From an uncultured Clostridia bacterium (lineage in GTDB: Bacteria > Bacillota > Clostridia > Christensenellales > Aristaeellaceae): a stretch of DNA of 8,872 bases. Location: assembly GCA_944363005.1 (NCBI GenBank), contig CALVTV010000111.1, positions 1 to 8,872 on the forward strand, given 5' to 3'. A model generated the notes under the pieces. That model was given only the letters and a program-made list of their open reading frames with translations. It was not told the DNA's origin and made no database searches. Below, piece after piece: positions 1 through 6,554 of the stretch (the first letter of the stretch is position 1; each line of letters opens with the position of its first letter). The translations under genes were made by a program, and so were the position numbers.

Positions 1-504
1 ATGATCGGCGCAAGTTCCGCGGATATTCGCCTCACCGCACAGGTATCCCTGGCCGGGACGGGCGCGCCGAATCCATATGAAGGTGAAGCATTTACCTGCT
101 ATCGTGCAGCAGAGCTCGATCAAGTCACGGACAGCGCTTTCTCCGCCTTGCTGGGCCACGCCATTCCTGAGCAAAATTGGAACGAACAGGCCCCGCTTGG
201 CATGAACGATTCCCTCATTCAGCTCTATTACGCCCGCAATCCCCTGGCGCGCCTAGTCGGCAAAAAGCTGTGCAGCATGAAGGATCAGTCCATCGCCGCT
301 GGTAAGCCGGATCTGAACCTGCTCTTCATCTATAACATGCCTTTCCGCGGGATCGCCAAGATGATGAATGGCATGGTTTCCATGGAGATGGCCGAAAACA
401 TACTCAAGATGGCCAATGGGCACTTCTTCCGCGGTCTCTTTGGTGTCATTCGCGGATACTTGCGCCGGCCCAATCTGGCAAAAATGAAACAGGAGGAACA
501 ATGA
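1..504 (+). CDS. Glycoside hydrolase family 3 beta-glucosidase, C-terminal part (5' partial)
   Basis: The reading frame is open from the first base, so the gene begins upstream; the ATG at position 1 is an internal methionine. What remains (167 residues) is the tail of a clostridial GH3 enzyme, which hydrolyses terminal beta-glucosyl residues from oligosaccharides. Residues 1-30 (MIGASSADIRL..., then VSLAG) look like the last strands of the fibronectin III-like domain that closes GH3 proteins. Residues 60-150 match a C-terminal extension I recall from Clostridia, with the segments LGMNDSL, GKPDLNLLFIYNMPFR, KMMNGMV and NGHFFRGLFG. The catalytic domains are not in the window. No signal peptide can be judged. 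The AGGAGG site for the next gene lies inside its final codons, so the two genes are probably cotranscribed. The assignment rests on remembered family resemblance; the substrate is unknown. Confidence 0.75.
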   Translation: MIGASSADIRLTAQVSLAGTGAPNPYEGEAFTCYRAAELDQVTDSAFSALLGHAIPEQNWNEQAPLGMNDSLIQLYYARNPLARLVGKKLCSMKDQSIAAGKPDLNLLFIYNMPFRGIAKMMNGMVSMEMAENILKMANGHFFRGLFGVIRGYLRRPNLAKMKQEEQ

Positions 505-505
505 T

Positions 506-1072
506 ATGAGCGGCAACAAGAACTTCTGGGTCTCCTTCTCCGAACGCCACCCCAAAGCGGCCCAATGGATTCGGGAAGGCGGTCTGTTTGTCATCGTCAG
601 CAACCTGATCACCGTGCTCAAGTACTTCATGCTGCAGTTCCTGCCGGCCGCATTTTCCAGCCTGCCAATGATCGATTTCGGTTGGCCCGGCATCCCGGTA
701 ACGCTCTTTGGAGAAACCTTCCTCTGGAACATCATCGGTTACGATGTGGCGCACGGCGGTCTCCCCTATTTCTGCGCGTACATGGTCGCCATGTTTGTCG
801 GCGAGGTCATCAATTTCCCCATTCAGCGCAACTTTGTCTTCCGCAGCCATGGCAACGTCGTGCGTCAGGCACTTTGGTATCTGGCGGCGTTCATCGTCGT
901 CACCTTCATCGTCAATTCCATCAACTGCGTATGGGTTGCCGTTGCGGGCCTGGTTGTGCCCGACTTCATTTACAACATCGGCACCACCGTGCTCAACGGC
1001 GGCGTTTCCATGGTCATCTTCTTCATCGTCAACAAAATCATCTTCCCCGAAGGCGAAGCAAAGAAGGCCTAA
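506..1072 (+). CDS. GtrA-like small integral membrane protein
   Basis: A 188-residue hydrophobic protein with about four membrane segments, near residues 25-46, 87-106, 121-151 and 153-179. The segment NFPIQRNFVF (103-112) between the second and third helices is the hallmark of the GtrA family, whose members are thought to help move or present polyprenyl-phosphate-linked sugars across the cytoplasmic membrane for surface glycan modification. The loop at residues 47-85 is longer than in minimal GtrA proteins. The ATG at 506 lies 9 bases after an excellent AGGAGG site (491-496) and one base after the stop of the GH3 gene. A family 2 glycosyltransferase follows about 110 bases downstream, the usual partner type for GtrA. 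The flippase role is inferred from the family. Confidence 0.82.
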   Translation: MSGNKNFWVSFSERHPKAAQWIREGGLFVIVSNLITVLKYFMLQFLPAAFSSLPMIDFGWPGIPVTLFGETFLWNIIGYDVAHGGLPYFCAYMVAMFVGEVINFPIQRNFVFRSHGNVVRQALWYLAAFIVVTFIVNSINCVWVAVAGLVVPDFIYNIGTTVLNGGVSMVIFFIVNKIIFPEGEAKKA

Positions 1073-1104
1073 ACCCTTGATTTGCATGGCACAGCACACA
1101 AAAA

Positions 1105-1142
1105 TATGATATAATAAGTCACCGGCCCTTGAGCCGGTGACT
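1105..1142 (+). promoter_or_regulatory. Candidate promoter -10 region and perfect hairpin before the glycosyltransferase gene
   Basis: An AT-rich tract holds TATGAT (1105-1110) and TATAAT (1110-1115). TTGCAT at 1082-1087 lies 17 bases before TATGAT and matches the -35 consensus poorly. It is followed at once by a perfect 10-base-pair inverted repeat, AGTCACCGGC (1117-1126) and GCCGGTGACT (1133-1142), with a 6-base loop. The run after the hairpin (CTCTTTC) is not a good U-tract, so it is a weak terminator for the GtrA gene at best. If the TATAAT is used, transcription would begin inside or at the edge of the hairpin, which would then cap the 5' end of the glycosyltransferase mRNA. Either reading is unproven. 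Confidence 0.4.
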
Positions 1143-1183
1143 CTTTCGGCTTATCGCCGCAAACAAAAGTGAGGGAATCACCC

Positions 1184-2200
1184 ATGAAACTCCTGTCCAT
1201 TGCCGTTCCCAGTTACAACGCTGCTCAATACCTGTCCCATGCCGTGGAAACGCTGCTCTCCGGCGGCGATGATGTCGAAATTCTGATCGTCGATGATGGC
1301 TCTACGGATACCACCGGCGCGCTCGCGGACGCCTTTGCGCAAGAGCACCCCGGCATCGTTCGCGCGATCCACAAGGAAAACGGCGGCCATGGCGACGCCG
1401 TCATGACCGGCTTGCGCGCGGCCACAGGCCTGTATTTCAAAGTCGTCGATTCAGACGACTGGGTTGATGAACAGGCGCTGCGCCAGGTGCTCGATACCCT
1501 GCGCACACTGCATGAGCAGGCGCGCGATGTGGATCTGTTCGTCAGCAACTACGTCTATGACAAAGTGGGTGTGCGGCACAAGCGCGTCATTCGCTATGAT
1601 CACGCGCTTGCAGAAGGACGCGTGCTGACCTGGGACGACGTCGGTCACTTTTTTGTTGGCCAGTATATCCTGATGCACGCGGCCATCTACCGCACGCAGT
1701 TTCTCCGGGATACGGGGCTGGAGCTTCCCAAGCACACCTTCTACGTGGATAATCTGTACGTCTATGTGCCCATGCGCGATGTGAAGACGCTCTACTACCT
1801 CAATGTGGATCTGTACCATTATTTCATTGGACGCACCGACCAGTCCGTTCAGGAGCAAACCATGATCCGCCGCATCGACCAGCAATTGCGCGTCAACCGT
1901 TTGATGTTCGATCTCGTGGACGTCTCCGCCTTGACGCACAAACGGCAGCGCGAATACATGGTCAGCTACCTGGAAATCATCACCACCGTGTCCTCGGTGC
2001 TGCTGGTCTGCTCGGGCACGCCGGAAAACCTGGCCAAAAAGGACGCTCTCTGGAACGACATGAAGGCCCTGCATCCCGACGTCTATCGGAAGCTGCGCCG
2101 AGGACTCATCGGCCGCGCGCTGCACTTGCCTGGGCGGTTCGGCCGGTTTGTGGTGTTGACAGGCTATCACATCAGCCAGCGCCTTTTCGGATTCAACTAA
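1184..2200 (+). CDS. Family 2 glycosyltransferase
   Basis: A 338-residue GT-A fold glycosyltransferase that moves a sugar from a nucleotide-sugar donor to an acceptor, probably for a surface polysaccharide or glycolipid. The N-terminus is typical of GT2: SIAVPSYNAA (5-14), VDDGSTD (36-42) for the nucleotide-sugar site, the ENGGHGDAVMTGL segment (65-77), and DSDDW (89-93) as the metal-binding DxD-type motif. No long membrane helix is evident; the last 35 residues are basic and partly hydrophobic (KLRRGLIGRALHLPGR, then VVLTGYH) and may bind the membrane face. ATG 1184 is chosen over GTG 1169 because it has GAGGG (1171-1175) 8 bases upstream, while GTG 1169 would overlap that site. The GtrA-like gene upstream suggests both act on a lipid-linked sugar. 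Donor and acceptor cannot be told. Confidence 0.9.
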   Translation: MKLLSIAVPSYNAAQYLSHAVETLLSGGDDVEILIVDDGSTDTTGALADAFAQEHPGIVRAIHKENGGHGDAVMTGLRAATGLYFKVVDSDDWVDEQALRQVLDTLRTLHEQARDVDLFVSNYVYDKVGVRHKRVIRYDHALAEGRVLTWDDVGHFFVGQYILMHAAIYRTQFLRDTGLELPKHTFYVDNLYVYVPMRDVKTLYYLNVDLYHYFIGRTDQSVQEQTMIRRIDQQLRVNRLMFDLVDVSALTHKRQREYMVSYLEIITTVSSVLLVCSGTPENLAKKDALWNDMKALHPDVYRKLRRGLIGRALHLPGRFGRFVVLTGYHISQRLFGFN

Positions 2201-2403
2201 ACCGAATTGCTTATTGGGACGAACGGTTCAAACGCGATGACAAAGATCCGCAAATCCCGTCGCATGCTTCCCGAGGCCCATGCTCGGCAACAGATTTACA
2301 TTAAAAAACAGGTCGCCTTGTGCAACCTGTTTTTTTGTATTTCAACCCCTGTGCATCCGGCGCCAAGCCATTCAAGCTGCACGCCAAATCTGTGCATATC
2401 CAA
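2201..2403. other. Convergent intergenic region, no gene seen
   Basis: About 200 bases between the stops of two convergent genes. Apart from the terminator at 2303-2336 it holds only a small inverted repeat, CCGAG (2271-2275) with CTCGG (2283-2287). A short open frame at 2207-2407 has no convincing start site or protein-like composition and crosses the terminator. Confidence 0.7.
2303..2336 (+). terminator. Bidirectional intrinsic terminator
   Basis: An 11-base-pair stem pairs 2303-2313 (AAAAAACAGGT) with 2325-2335 (ACCTGTTTTTT) around an 11-base loop that can close two further GC pairs. On the + strand it ends in seven T residues (2330-2336) and would end the glycosyltransferase transcript about 100 bases after its stop. 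Because the left arm begins with A residues, the - strand copy also ends in a U run, so it can end the phosphatase transcript arriving from the right. It lies between two convergent genes, as expected. Confidence 0.9.
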
Positions 2404-3573
2404 TTAAAAATAGCTGATCTTTACCCGTTTCCCCATCCGTTCGAGGCATTCGCTCAAATCCCGAACGAGATTCATCTTGATATTAAAGTTGATGGGCCGG
2501 TTGGGATTCTGATGTGCCGGGTTGATCGCCCGGCCAACAAAGAAATTGATGTCCGTCGCTTCCTCAAAGAGCAGGCGGCAAATCAAAGACGCACCGTCCC
2601 GCTTGAGGCTCCAACTCTCGTATTCTTCGTTGTCCTCCAGGTAGTTCTTGGCATAAGAAACCACCTTGTTGACCGTAATGACCCCTTCCGTCACCAGGTC
2701 TACACCGTCAATTTCGGAAATCGGCGGAACATCCGGGCTTTCAAAGGCAAGCGTTGGCCGGAGGGGACGCTGCAAATACTGCGCAACAAGCGAAGCCGTT
2801 GTGCCGCCGCAGACGATGTGCTTCCCCTCTTTGGAGAAAAACAGAGACATCATCCGATTGCAGTCATCGCGATTGGCAGGCGGGCCAAAGAGCAAATTCA
2901 TCGGCACGCGTCGGCGGATGCGCACAACGCAGGCCGTGGCATCGTCGCTCGGCTCCCCGCCGTAAAGTTTGTTGCATTCATCGATGAGGATGGTGGAAAG
3001 GGTCTTGGCCGTATAACCCGCTACGGACACGGACTCCAGAAACGCCACAATGTCCTCGCGTTGCCAGCCGAGATTATACGTCGCGCCGACACCGGCATGC
3101 GGGCATCCGTCGCTCATCGCCACAAACAAATCGTCCGCTTGCAGGGGAATGATCGATTTGTAAATCTGCTTGCCACCGATGGTCATCTCCGTCATGGGAT
3201 AATCCACGTGTTCGCCATTGCGAATCAGAATGACCAGCGGGTTATCGTACTGAATCAATTCAGCGGTTTGGTTTCCAATGAGGTGGATGATGGTAAATGT
3301 GGAATAAGCCACCCCCCGCTCCGAACAGACGGGAAGCGTAGCCGCGATCGTGGAGACGCATTCCTCAATGGGCAACCCGGCAGTCATCATGGTGGAGATG
3401 ATCTTGGAAGTCAGTGTAGATAAAATGCTGCCTTTGACCCCGCTACCCAGTCCATCGGCCAGAACGATGACCGTCGAATCTTCCCCCTGCGCAATGTCCA
3501 CATGGTCCCCGCAGAGCTGTTCGCCGACGTGGTTGATGCTCTTGTAGCCGATATCCACGCACAAATCATTCAT
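2404..3573 (-). CDS. SpoIIE-family PP2C-type serine phosphatase with an unassigned C-terminal domain
   Basis: A 389-residue soluble protein. Residues 1-220 form a PP2C-type, metal-dependent phosphatase domain of the SpoIIE kind: GDHVDI (22-27), the metal-binding VLADGLGSGVKG (37-48), STFTII (91-96), FVAMSDGCPHAGVG (150-163) with Asp155, and GEPSDDATACVV (206-217) with Asp210/Asp211. Such enzymes dephosphorylate serine or threonine of a regulatory protein, classically an anti-anti-sigma factor. Residues 221-389 (LLFGPP..., CGGTTASLV near 268) match nothing I recognise and may be a sensory or docking domain. There is no membrane region, unlike SpoIIE itself. ATG 3573 has AAGGAG (3584-3589) 10 bases upstream and overlaps the HydS1 stop by 8 bases, so synthesis is probably coupled. 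The neighbour suggests HydS1 controls this phosphatase; its substrate is not in the window. Confidence 0.88.
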   Translation of the reverse strand: MNDLCVDIGYKSINHVGEQLCGDHVDIAQGEDSTVIVLADGLGSGVKGSILSTLTSKIISTMMTAGLPIEECVSTIAATLPVCSERGVAYSTFTIIHLIGNQTAELIQYDNPLVILIRNGEHVDYPMTEMTIGGKQIYKSIIPLQADDLFVAMSDGCPHAGVGATYNLGWQREDIVAFLESVSVAGYTAKTLSTILIDECNKLYGGEPSDDATACVVRIRRRVPMNLLFGPPANRDDCNRMMSLFFSKEGKHIVCGGTTASLVAQYLQRPLRPTLAFESPDVPPISEIDGVDLVTEGVITVNKVVSYAKNYLEDNEEYESWSLKRDGASLICRLLFEEATDINFFVGRAINPAHQNPNRPINFNIKMNLVRDLSECLERMGKRVKISYF

Positions 3574-5242
3574 TGCTGATCGACTCCTTCAGTTTGGTCA
3601 AGGCAATCTTGGTTTCTGCGGCCGTTTCGCCCAGCAACGAAGCGATCTCCTGGACAATGCGCATCTGTTTGTCCACCACCTTATCCGCCACCTCAATGGT
3701 TTGGCGGCTGATGCTTTCCTTCTTTTCGCGTTCGCGCTCCTCGTCGCTGACATCACGCATGATGCAGATGAGCAAATGGCTCTCCTTGTCATGCACCACC
3801 GTCTGATCGACATAGCGTTTGTACTCGGCAAGGTACTGCCGTTGATTGACAACGTTCTTGCCGGAGCTCATCACGTTCATGAACACCGTAGGATCGAGAA
3901 TGCGAATAACCGGTTCGCCCATGACATCCGCAGAAGAATTCAGGTTCATGATCTTTTTTGCGGCTTTGTTGATCTGCTGAACCTCCAAACTCTCATTGAG
4001 CACGATCAGGGCATTGGGCGTATTCCTGACGATGTTGTCCGAAAAGCTCTCGGCCCGATCCTTGAGGTACGGCAGGCACATGGAGATTTCCGCTTTTCCC
4101 TGATAGATAGCAATGGCCTTTTCCCGGCAGGTATCGTATCCGCAGGAACCGCAATTGAGCTCCTGGCTGGGTTTGAACTTGCCCATTTGGCGAAGGATGC
4201 TGTTGATTTCATATTCCGACGGCTTCGGCGAATCCAACACAATCGGGCTAAAACTCTTGCACAGCGCCATAAAGTCAGGCTGTTCGATTTGAAAATCGCG
4301 CTCACCGGCAAAACCGGAGACCGCCATATAATCCTTGACCGGAGAGCGGTGATATTTCTCCATCACGGGTCCGCCGATACAGCTTCCCACGCATGCCGAC
4401 ATCTCAATAAAGCAACGGTGTACCTTGCCGCTCTCGATATCCCGGAGCGCCTGAATGCAGTTTTGCACACCGTCAATGGCCAGATAGGTGTATCCCGGAG
4501 CATCCTGCGCCATGGTTTTGAGAATCCCGCCCGTCGTGGGGAAAAGACGCGTATGGCTCTGCGGATTCTCGTCCATCTCCCGCCGAAGCTCAATCTTTTC
4601 GCTTTCCAGCCAACGGGAAAGCTCCTCAAACGTCAGCACGGCGTCAACAAGCCCTTTGTAATGTTCGGCCTCGTCCTTCTTGGCCACGCACGGCCCAATG
4701 AACACGGTCTTTGCTCCGGGATGATGCATTTTGATCTCGCGGCAATGCGCCTGCATTGGGGAAAGCACATCGGCCAGGTATTGCAGCGCCGTGGGGAAAT
4801 ACTTCTGAATCAGCAGGTTGACCGAATGACAGCAGGATGAAATCAAAATATCGCGCCGGTCCTCGCGCAGAATGCGGTCGTATTCGTTCTTGACCAGCGT
4901 TGCACCGATGGCCGTCTCCTCCACATCGGCAAACCCGAGTTTGAGCAAAGCCTCCCGCATCGCCGCAAAGCCCACGCCATCATAATTGGCCACGAAAGAC
5001 GGCGCAAGGCTCACGATCACCGGCTCCTCCCCTTGCAGGAACACCCGCACCTTCTCCGTTTCATCGACGATTTCCTTGGCATTCTGCGGACAAACGACGA
5101 AGCACTGGCCGCACAGAATGCACTCATTGTTGATGATGTGCGCCTGATTCCCCGAAAAGCGAATGGACTTCACCGGACAATGCCGGATGCACTTGTAGCA
5201 ATTCTTGCAATTGGATTTCTTGAGCGTCAGACAATCTTGCAC
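3566..5242 (-). CDS. PAS-linked [FeFe]-hydrogenase-like sensor protein (HydS1)
   Basis: A 558-residue cytoplasmic iron-sulfur protein. In order: two [4Fe-4S] ferredoxin motifs (Cys12/15/18/22 and Cys41/44/47/51); an H-cluster domain with L1 SSCCHS (Cys137, Cys138), L2 GPCVAKKDE (Cys185, Lys188, Glu191) and L3 EMSACVGSCIGGP (Cys284, Cys288); a further Fe-S motif CX2CX4CX16C (Cys364/367/372/389); a PAS domain at about 400-500 ending in RDVSDEE; and a helical, likely coiled-coil tail. Catalytic HydA has TSCCPxW, MPCxxKxxE and ExMACxxGCxxGGGQP, so the cluster ligands are kept but the surrounding residues differ. This fits a putative sensory [FeFe]-hydrogenase detecting H2 or redox state and signalling through PAS to the overlapping phosphatase. 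Start is GTG 5242, preceded by AGGTG (5250-5254) with 7-base spacing. True H2 chemistry is not demonstrated. Confidence 0.9.
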   Translation of the reverse strand: MQDCLTLKKSNCKNCYKCIRHCPVKSIRFSGNQAHIINNECILCGQCFVVCPQNAKEIVDETEKVRVFLQGEEPVIVSLAPSFVANYDGVGFAAMREALLKLGFADVEETAIGATLVKNEYDRILREDRRDILISSCCHSVNLLIQKYFPTALQYLADVLSPMQAHCREIKMHHPGAKTVFIGPCVAKKDEAEHYKGLVDAVLTFEELSRWLESEKIELRREMDENPQSHTRLFPTTGGILKTMAQDAPGYTYLAIDGVQNCIQALRDIESGKVHRCFIEMSACVGSCIGGPVMEKYHRSPVKDYMAVSGFAGERDFQIEQPDFMALCKSFSPIVLDSPKPSEYEINSILRQMGKFKPSQELNCGSCGYDTCREKAIAIYQGKAEISMCLPYLKDRAESFSDNIVRNTPNALIVLNESLEVQQINKAAKKIMNLNSSADVMGEPVIRILDPTVFMNVMSSGKNVVNQRQYLAEYKRYVDQTVVHDKESHLLICIMRDVSDEEREREKKESISRQTIEVADKVVDKQMRIVQEIASLLGETAAETKIALTKLKESISNE

Positions 5243-5330
5243 GGTTGAACACCTGTCCCTTTCTCTTCCAATTTTATCGTCGGCATTTTCCCCGCTTGCC
5301 GAGGATGCCCAGGCACCTCTTTGTGAAACC

Positions 5331-5376
5331 TTTCCTCAGCGAACCGGAAAACAGCTCCGCTCGCGTTCCAAGGAAA
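5331..5376 (-). other. Possible hairpin in the HydS1 mRNA leader
   Basis: TTTCC (5331-5335) can pair with GGAAA (5372-5376), GCGA (5339-5342) with TCGC (5361-5364), and CGG (5345-5347) with CCG (5357-5359), giving a three-part stem with internal loops. It lies within the predicted 5' leader of HydS1, about 90 bases before the GTG start. There is no U-tract, so it is not an intrinsic terminator. It may be chance pairing. Confidence 0.25.
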
Positions 5377-5410
5377 AGACCGCGTTCTTGCACTTCATCA
5401 GCGCAATACA

Positions 5411-5450
5411 CCCTATACAGTATAGCATGTTCTGTTCCCGCTGCATAGGG
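5411..5450 (-). promoter_or_regulatory. Candidate HydS1 promoter embedded in a 10-base dyad
   Basis: On the - strand, TGCTATACT (5427 to 5419) is an extended -10 element; 17 bases upstream TATGCA (5447 to 5442) is a weak -35. On the + strand the arms CCCTATACAG (5411-5420) and CTGCATAGGG (5441-5450) are complementary at 9 of 10 positions, with a 20-base centre, so each arm covers one promoter element. A smaller 13-base palindrome, CTATACAGTATAG (5413-5425), is centred on the -10. This is how a repressor operator often sits, but no regulator is identified. Transcription would start near 5412, giving a leader of about 170 bases. Confidence 0.4.
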
Positions 5451-5485
5451 ACGGTTCGCGAAAATTGCAAAAATCCGCGCGCATT

Positions 5486-5503
5486 TTGTTATATAATTGT
5501 CAA
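5486..5503. promoter_or_regulatory. Rex-like redox operator candidate
   Basis: TTGTTATATAATTGTCAA matches 11 of the 14 fixed positions of the clostridial Rex consensus as I recall it (TTGTTAANNNNTTAACAA). Rex represses fermentation and hydrogenase genes until NADH rises, which would suit this locus. The site lies in the spacer of a possible - strand promoter for HydS1 (TTGACG 5506-5511 and CAAAAT 5483-5488). The dyad is imperfect and AT-rich, so chance is possible. Confidence 0.3.
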
Positions 5504-5638
5504 CTCGTCAATCTAGTCTTGATGCCTGAATATCCTTGCTTTGTTCCTTTACGCGGCCGTGCTTGCGGCGCGTGACGTTGCCGCATTTCAGTCAATCGAA
5601 GTCGCACGGTCGTGATTTGACCAATCTGCACAAAACGG

Positions 5639-5667
5639 TGGACTTTTCTTGTCCGTTCGGTTATAAT
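5639..5667 (+). promoter_or_regulatory. Sigma-A-type promoter of the DRTGG-ATPase-HydS2 operon
   Basis: A perfect -10, TATAAT (5662-5667), lies 17 bases after TGGACT (5639-5644), which matches four of six -35 positions. Transcription should start near 5674, about 55 bases before the ATG at 5728. No hairpin lies between start site and gene. It is the best promoter in the control region. Confidence 0.65.
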
Positions 5668-5727
5668 GGTAAAAAACACATGCGTCCATTCGACGAATAT
5701 GGACAACGGTTGCAGGGAGGAAACGCG

Positions 5728-6090
5728 ATGCGGGTACAGGAAATCGCCAACGTACTGAATGCGCAGTGGCTCTGCGGTGAAGATTGCGCATCCATGCAGG
5801 TCTCCACGGCCTTCGCCTCAGATATGATGAGCGATGTCCTGGCCTTTGTTCAGGAGGATACCGTGTTGCTGACCGGCTTGATCAACAGTCAAGCCGTACG
5901 CACGGCCGAAATGCTGGATCTTCCCTGCCTTGTCTTTGTGCGAGGCAAAAACCCTCACCAAGACGCCATCGAACGCGCACGAGCGCTTGGCATCGCCGCT
6001 TTGCTCACTCCGTACTCCATGTTTGAAGCCTGCGGCCGGCTCTATATGGCCGGTCTGCAACCGGTAAGATTGGGGGAAGACGATGATTAA
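5728..6090 (+). CDS. DRTGG-domain protein, first copy
   Basis: A 120-residue soluble protein made of a single DRTGG-type domain. The core residues 29-77 (FASDMMSDVLAFV, then LLTGLINSQAVRTAEMLDLPCLVFVRGK) followed by GIAALLTPYSMFEACGRLYMAGL fit the small stand-alone DRTGG proteins seen next to hydrogenase-like genes in Clostridia; the literal DRTGG string is absent, which is common. The domain also occurs in phosphotransacetylase fusions and is thought to bind a ligand, possibly a nucleotide, but no reaction is established. ATG 5728 has GGGAGG (5715-5720) 7 bases upstream; a longer frame reaching 5536 would cross the promoter. It is the first gene of the + strand operon and overlaps the ATPase gene by 8 bases. 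Confidence 0.85.
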   Translation: MRVQEIANVLNAQWLCGEDCASMQVSTAFASDMMSDVLAFVQEDTVLLTGLINSQAVRTAEMLDLPCLVFVRGKNPHQDAIERARALGIAALLTPYSMFEACGRLYMAGLQPVRLGEDDD

Positions 6091-6496
6091 AGAAACATAT
6101 CCCGTTAAAGCCGGTGACATGACGGCGGCCGGTGATGTATCCGCCCGAATCAAGCGGCAAATGAAGCAGCTGGGCATCAGTGCCCCGATTATGCGCCGAA
6201 TCTCCGTATGCACTTACGAAGCGGAGATCAACCTGGTCATTCACTCCCTGGGTGGGGAGCTCACCTTCGAGATCATGCCCGGAAAAATCCTCGTCTGCGC
6301 GCGCGACAGAGGCCCCGGCATCGCGGACATTGACAAAGCCATGACGGAAGGCTGGTCCACGGCGAGCAACGAGGTTCGCAACATGGGATTTGGCGCCGGC
6401 ATGGGTCTGCCCAATATGAAGCGCAATGCCGATGAGTTTTCCATCACCTCCCAGGTCGGCGTGGGTACGGAAATCTCCATGGGATTTCTGATTTGA
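6083..6496 (+). CDS. RsbW-like GHKL ATP-binding protein (anti-sigma-type kinase)
   Basis: A 137-residue GHKL-fold protein of the anti-sigma regulatory factor type, without any sensor or phosphoacceptor domain. The N box is YEAEINLVIHS (45-55, Asn50 for magnesium and Glu46 as the likely base), the G1 box DRGPGI (75-80) and the G2 box GFGAGMGLPNMKR (102-114), all intact, so ATP binding is expected. RsbW and SpoIIAB relatives phosphorylate a serine in a STAS-domain partner and hold a sigma factor; whether this one does is unknown, because no STAS protein or sigma factor is in the window. Its ATG lies within the end of the DRTGG gene, with a GGGGGAAG site just before it. Set against the SpoIIE-type phosphatase of the divergent operon, it completes a kinase-phosphatase pair. 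Confidence 0.87.
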   Translation: MIKETYPVKAGDMTAAGDVSARIKRQMKQLGISAPIMRRISVCTYEAEINLVIHSLGGELTFEIMPGKILVCARDRGPGIADIDKAMTEGWSTASNEVRNMGFGAGMGLPNMKRNADEFSITSQVGVGTEISMGFLI

Positions 6497-6542
6497 TTGC
6501 GGCTGCTTGTGCCGTTTGCCAAAGGCACCAAGCTCCATGAAA

Positions 6543-6548
6543 GAGGGG
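6543..6548 (+). promoter_or_regulatory. Ribosome binding site deciding the TTG start of HydS2
   Basis: GAGGGG lies 6 bases before TTG 6555. The in-frame alternatives are ATG 6537, which has only AAAGG 11 bases upstream, and TTG 6507 with no site. Starting at 6555 also puts the first Fe-S cysteine at residue 18, in line with relatives. Confidence 0.6.
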
Positions 6549-6554
6549 TCAGCA

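Larger units (their letters stand above)
5243..5727. other. Divergent control region between the two sensor operons
   Basis: 485 bases without a credible gene. It contains a likely + strand promoter (5639-5667), a possible - strand extended -10 promoter inside a 10-base dyad (5411-5450), a Rex-like imperfect palindrome (5486-5503) that lies in the spacer of another possible - strand promoter (TTGACG 5506-5511, 17 bases, CAAAAT 5483-5488), and a weak hairpin (5331-5376) in the predicted HydS1 leader. The pentamer GTCAA or its complement TTGAC occurs four times (5499, 5507, 5591 and 5617), two of them 8 bases apart. No riboswitch that I know was recognised. Confidence 0.6.

Noticed and set aside
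1..3. ATG at the first base as a true gene start
   Set aside because: The protein begins in the middle of a GH3 C-terminal domain; the frame is simply cut by the window edge.
446..1099. 217-residue open frame on the - strand
   Set aside because: It is antisense to the GtrA-like gene and has low-complexity Asp/His/Glu-rich composition typical of a shadow frame.
1169..1171. GTG start for the glycosyltransferase
   Set aside because: It overlaps the ribosome site; ATG 1184 gives the normal GT2 N-terminus with proper spacing.
1451..2170. 239-residue open frame on the - strand
   Set aside because: Antisense shadow of the glycosyltransferase gene; no domain recognised.
2207..2407. Small gene after the glycosyltransferase
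   Set aside because: It crosses the terminator at 2303-2336, has no ribosome site and no recognisable sequence.
2320..3423. 367-residue open frame on the + strand
   Set aside because: It lies opposite the SpoIIE-type phosphatase, whose motifs are clear; the + frame reads as His/Arg-rich shadow.
3701..4840. 379-residue open frame on the + strand
   Set aside because: Antisense to HydS1, whose Fe-S and H-cluster motifs are unmistakable.
3566..5242. Calling HydS1 a catalytic [FeFe]-hydrogenase (HydA)
   Set aside because: L1, L2 and L3 depart from catalytic motifs, and PAS plus the overlapping phosphatase gene point to sensing.
5565..5584. GCGGC...GCCGC repeat as a terminator
   Set aside because: The stem is only five pairs and no T-tract follows on either strand.
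5536..5727. N-terminal extension of the first DRTGG protein to 5536
   Set aside because: It would contain the promoter at 5639-5667, and the strong GGGAGG site fits ATG 5728.
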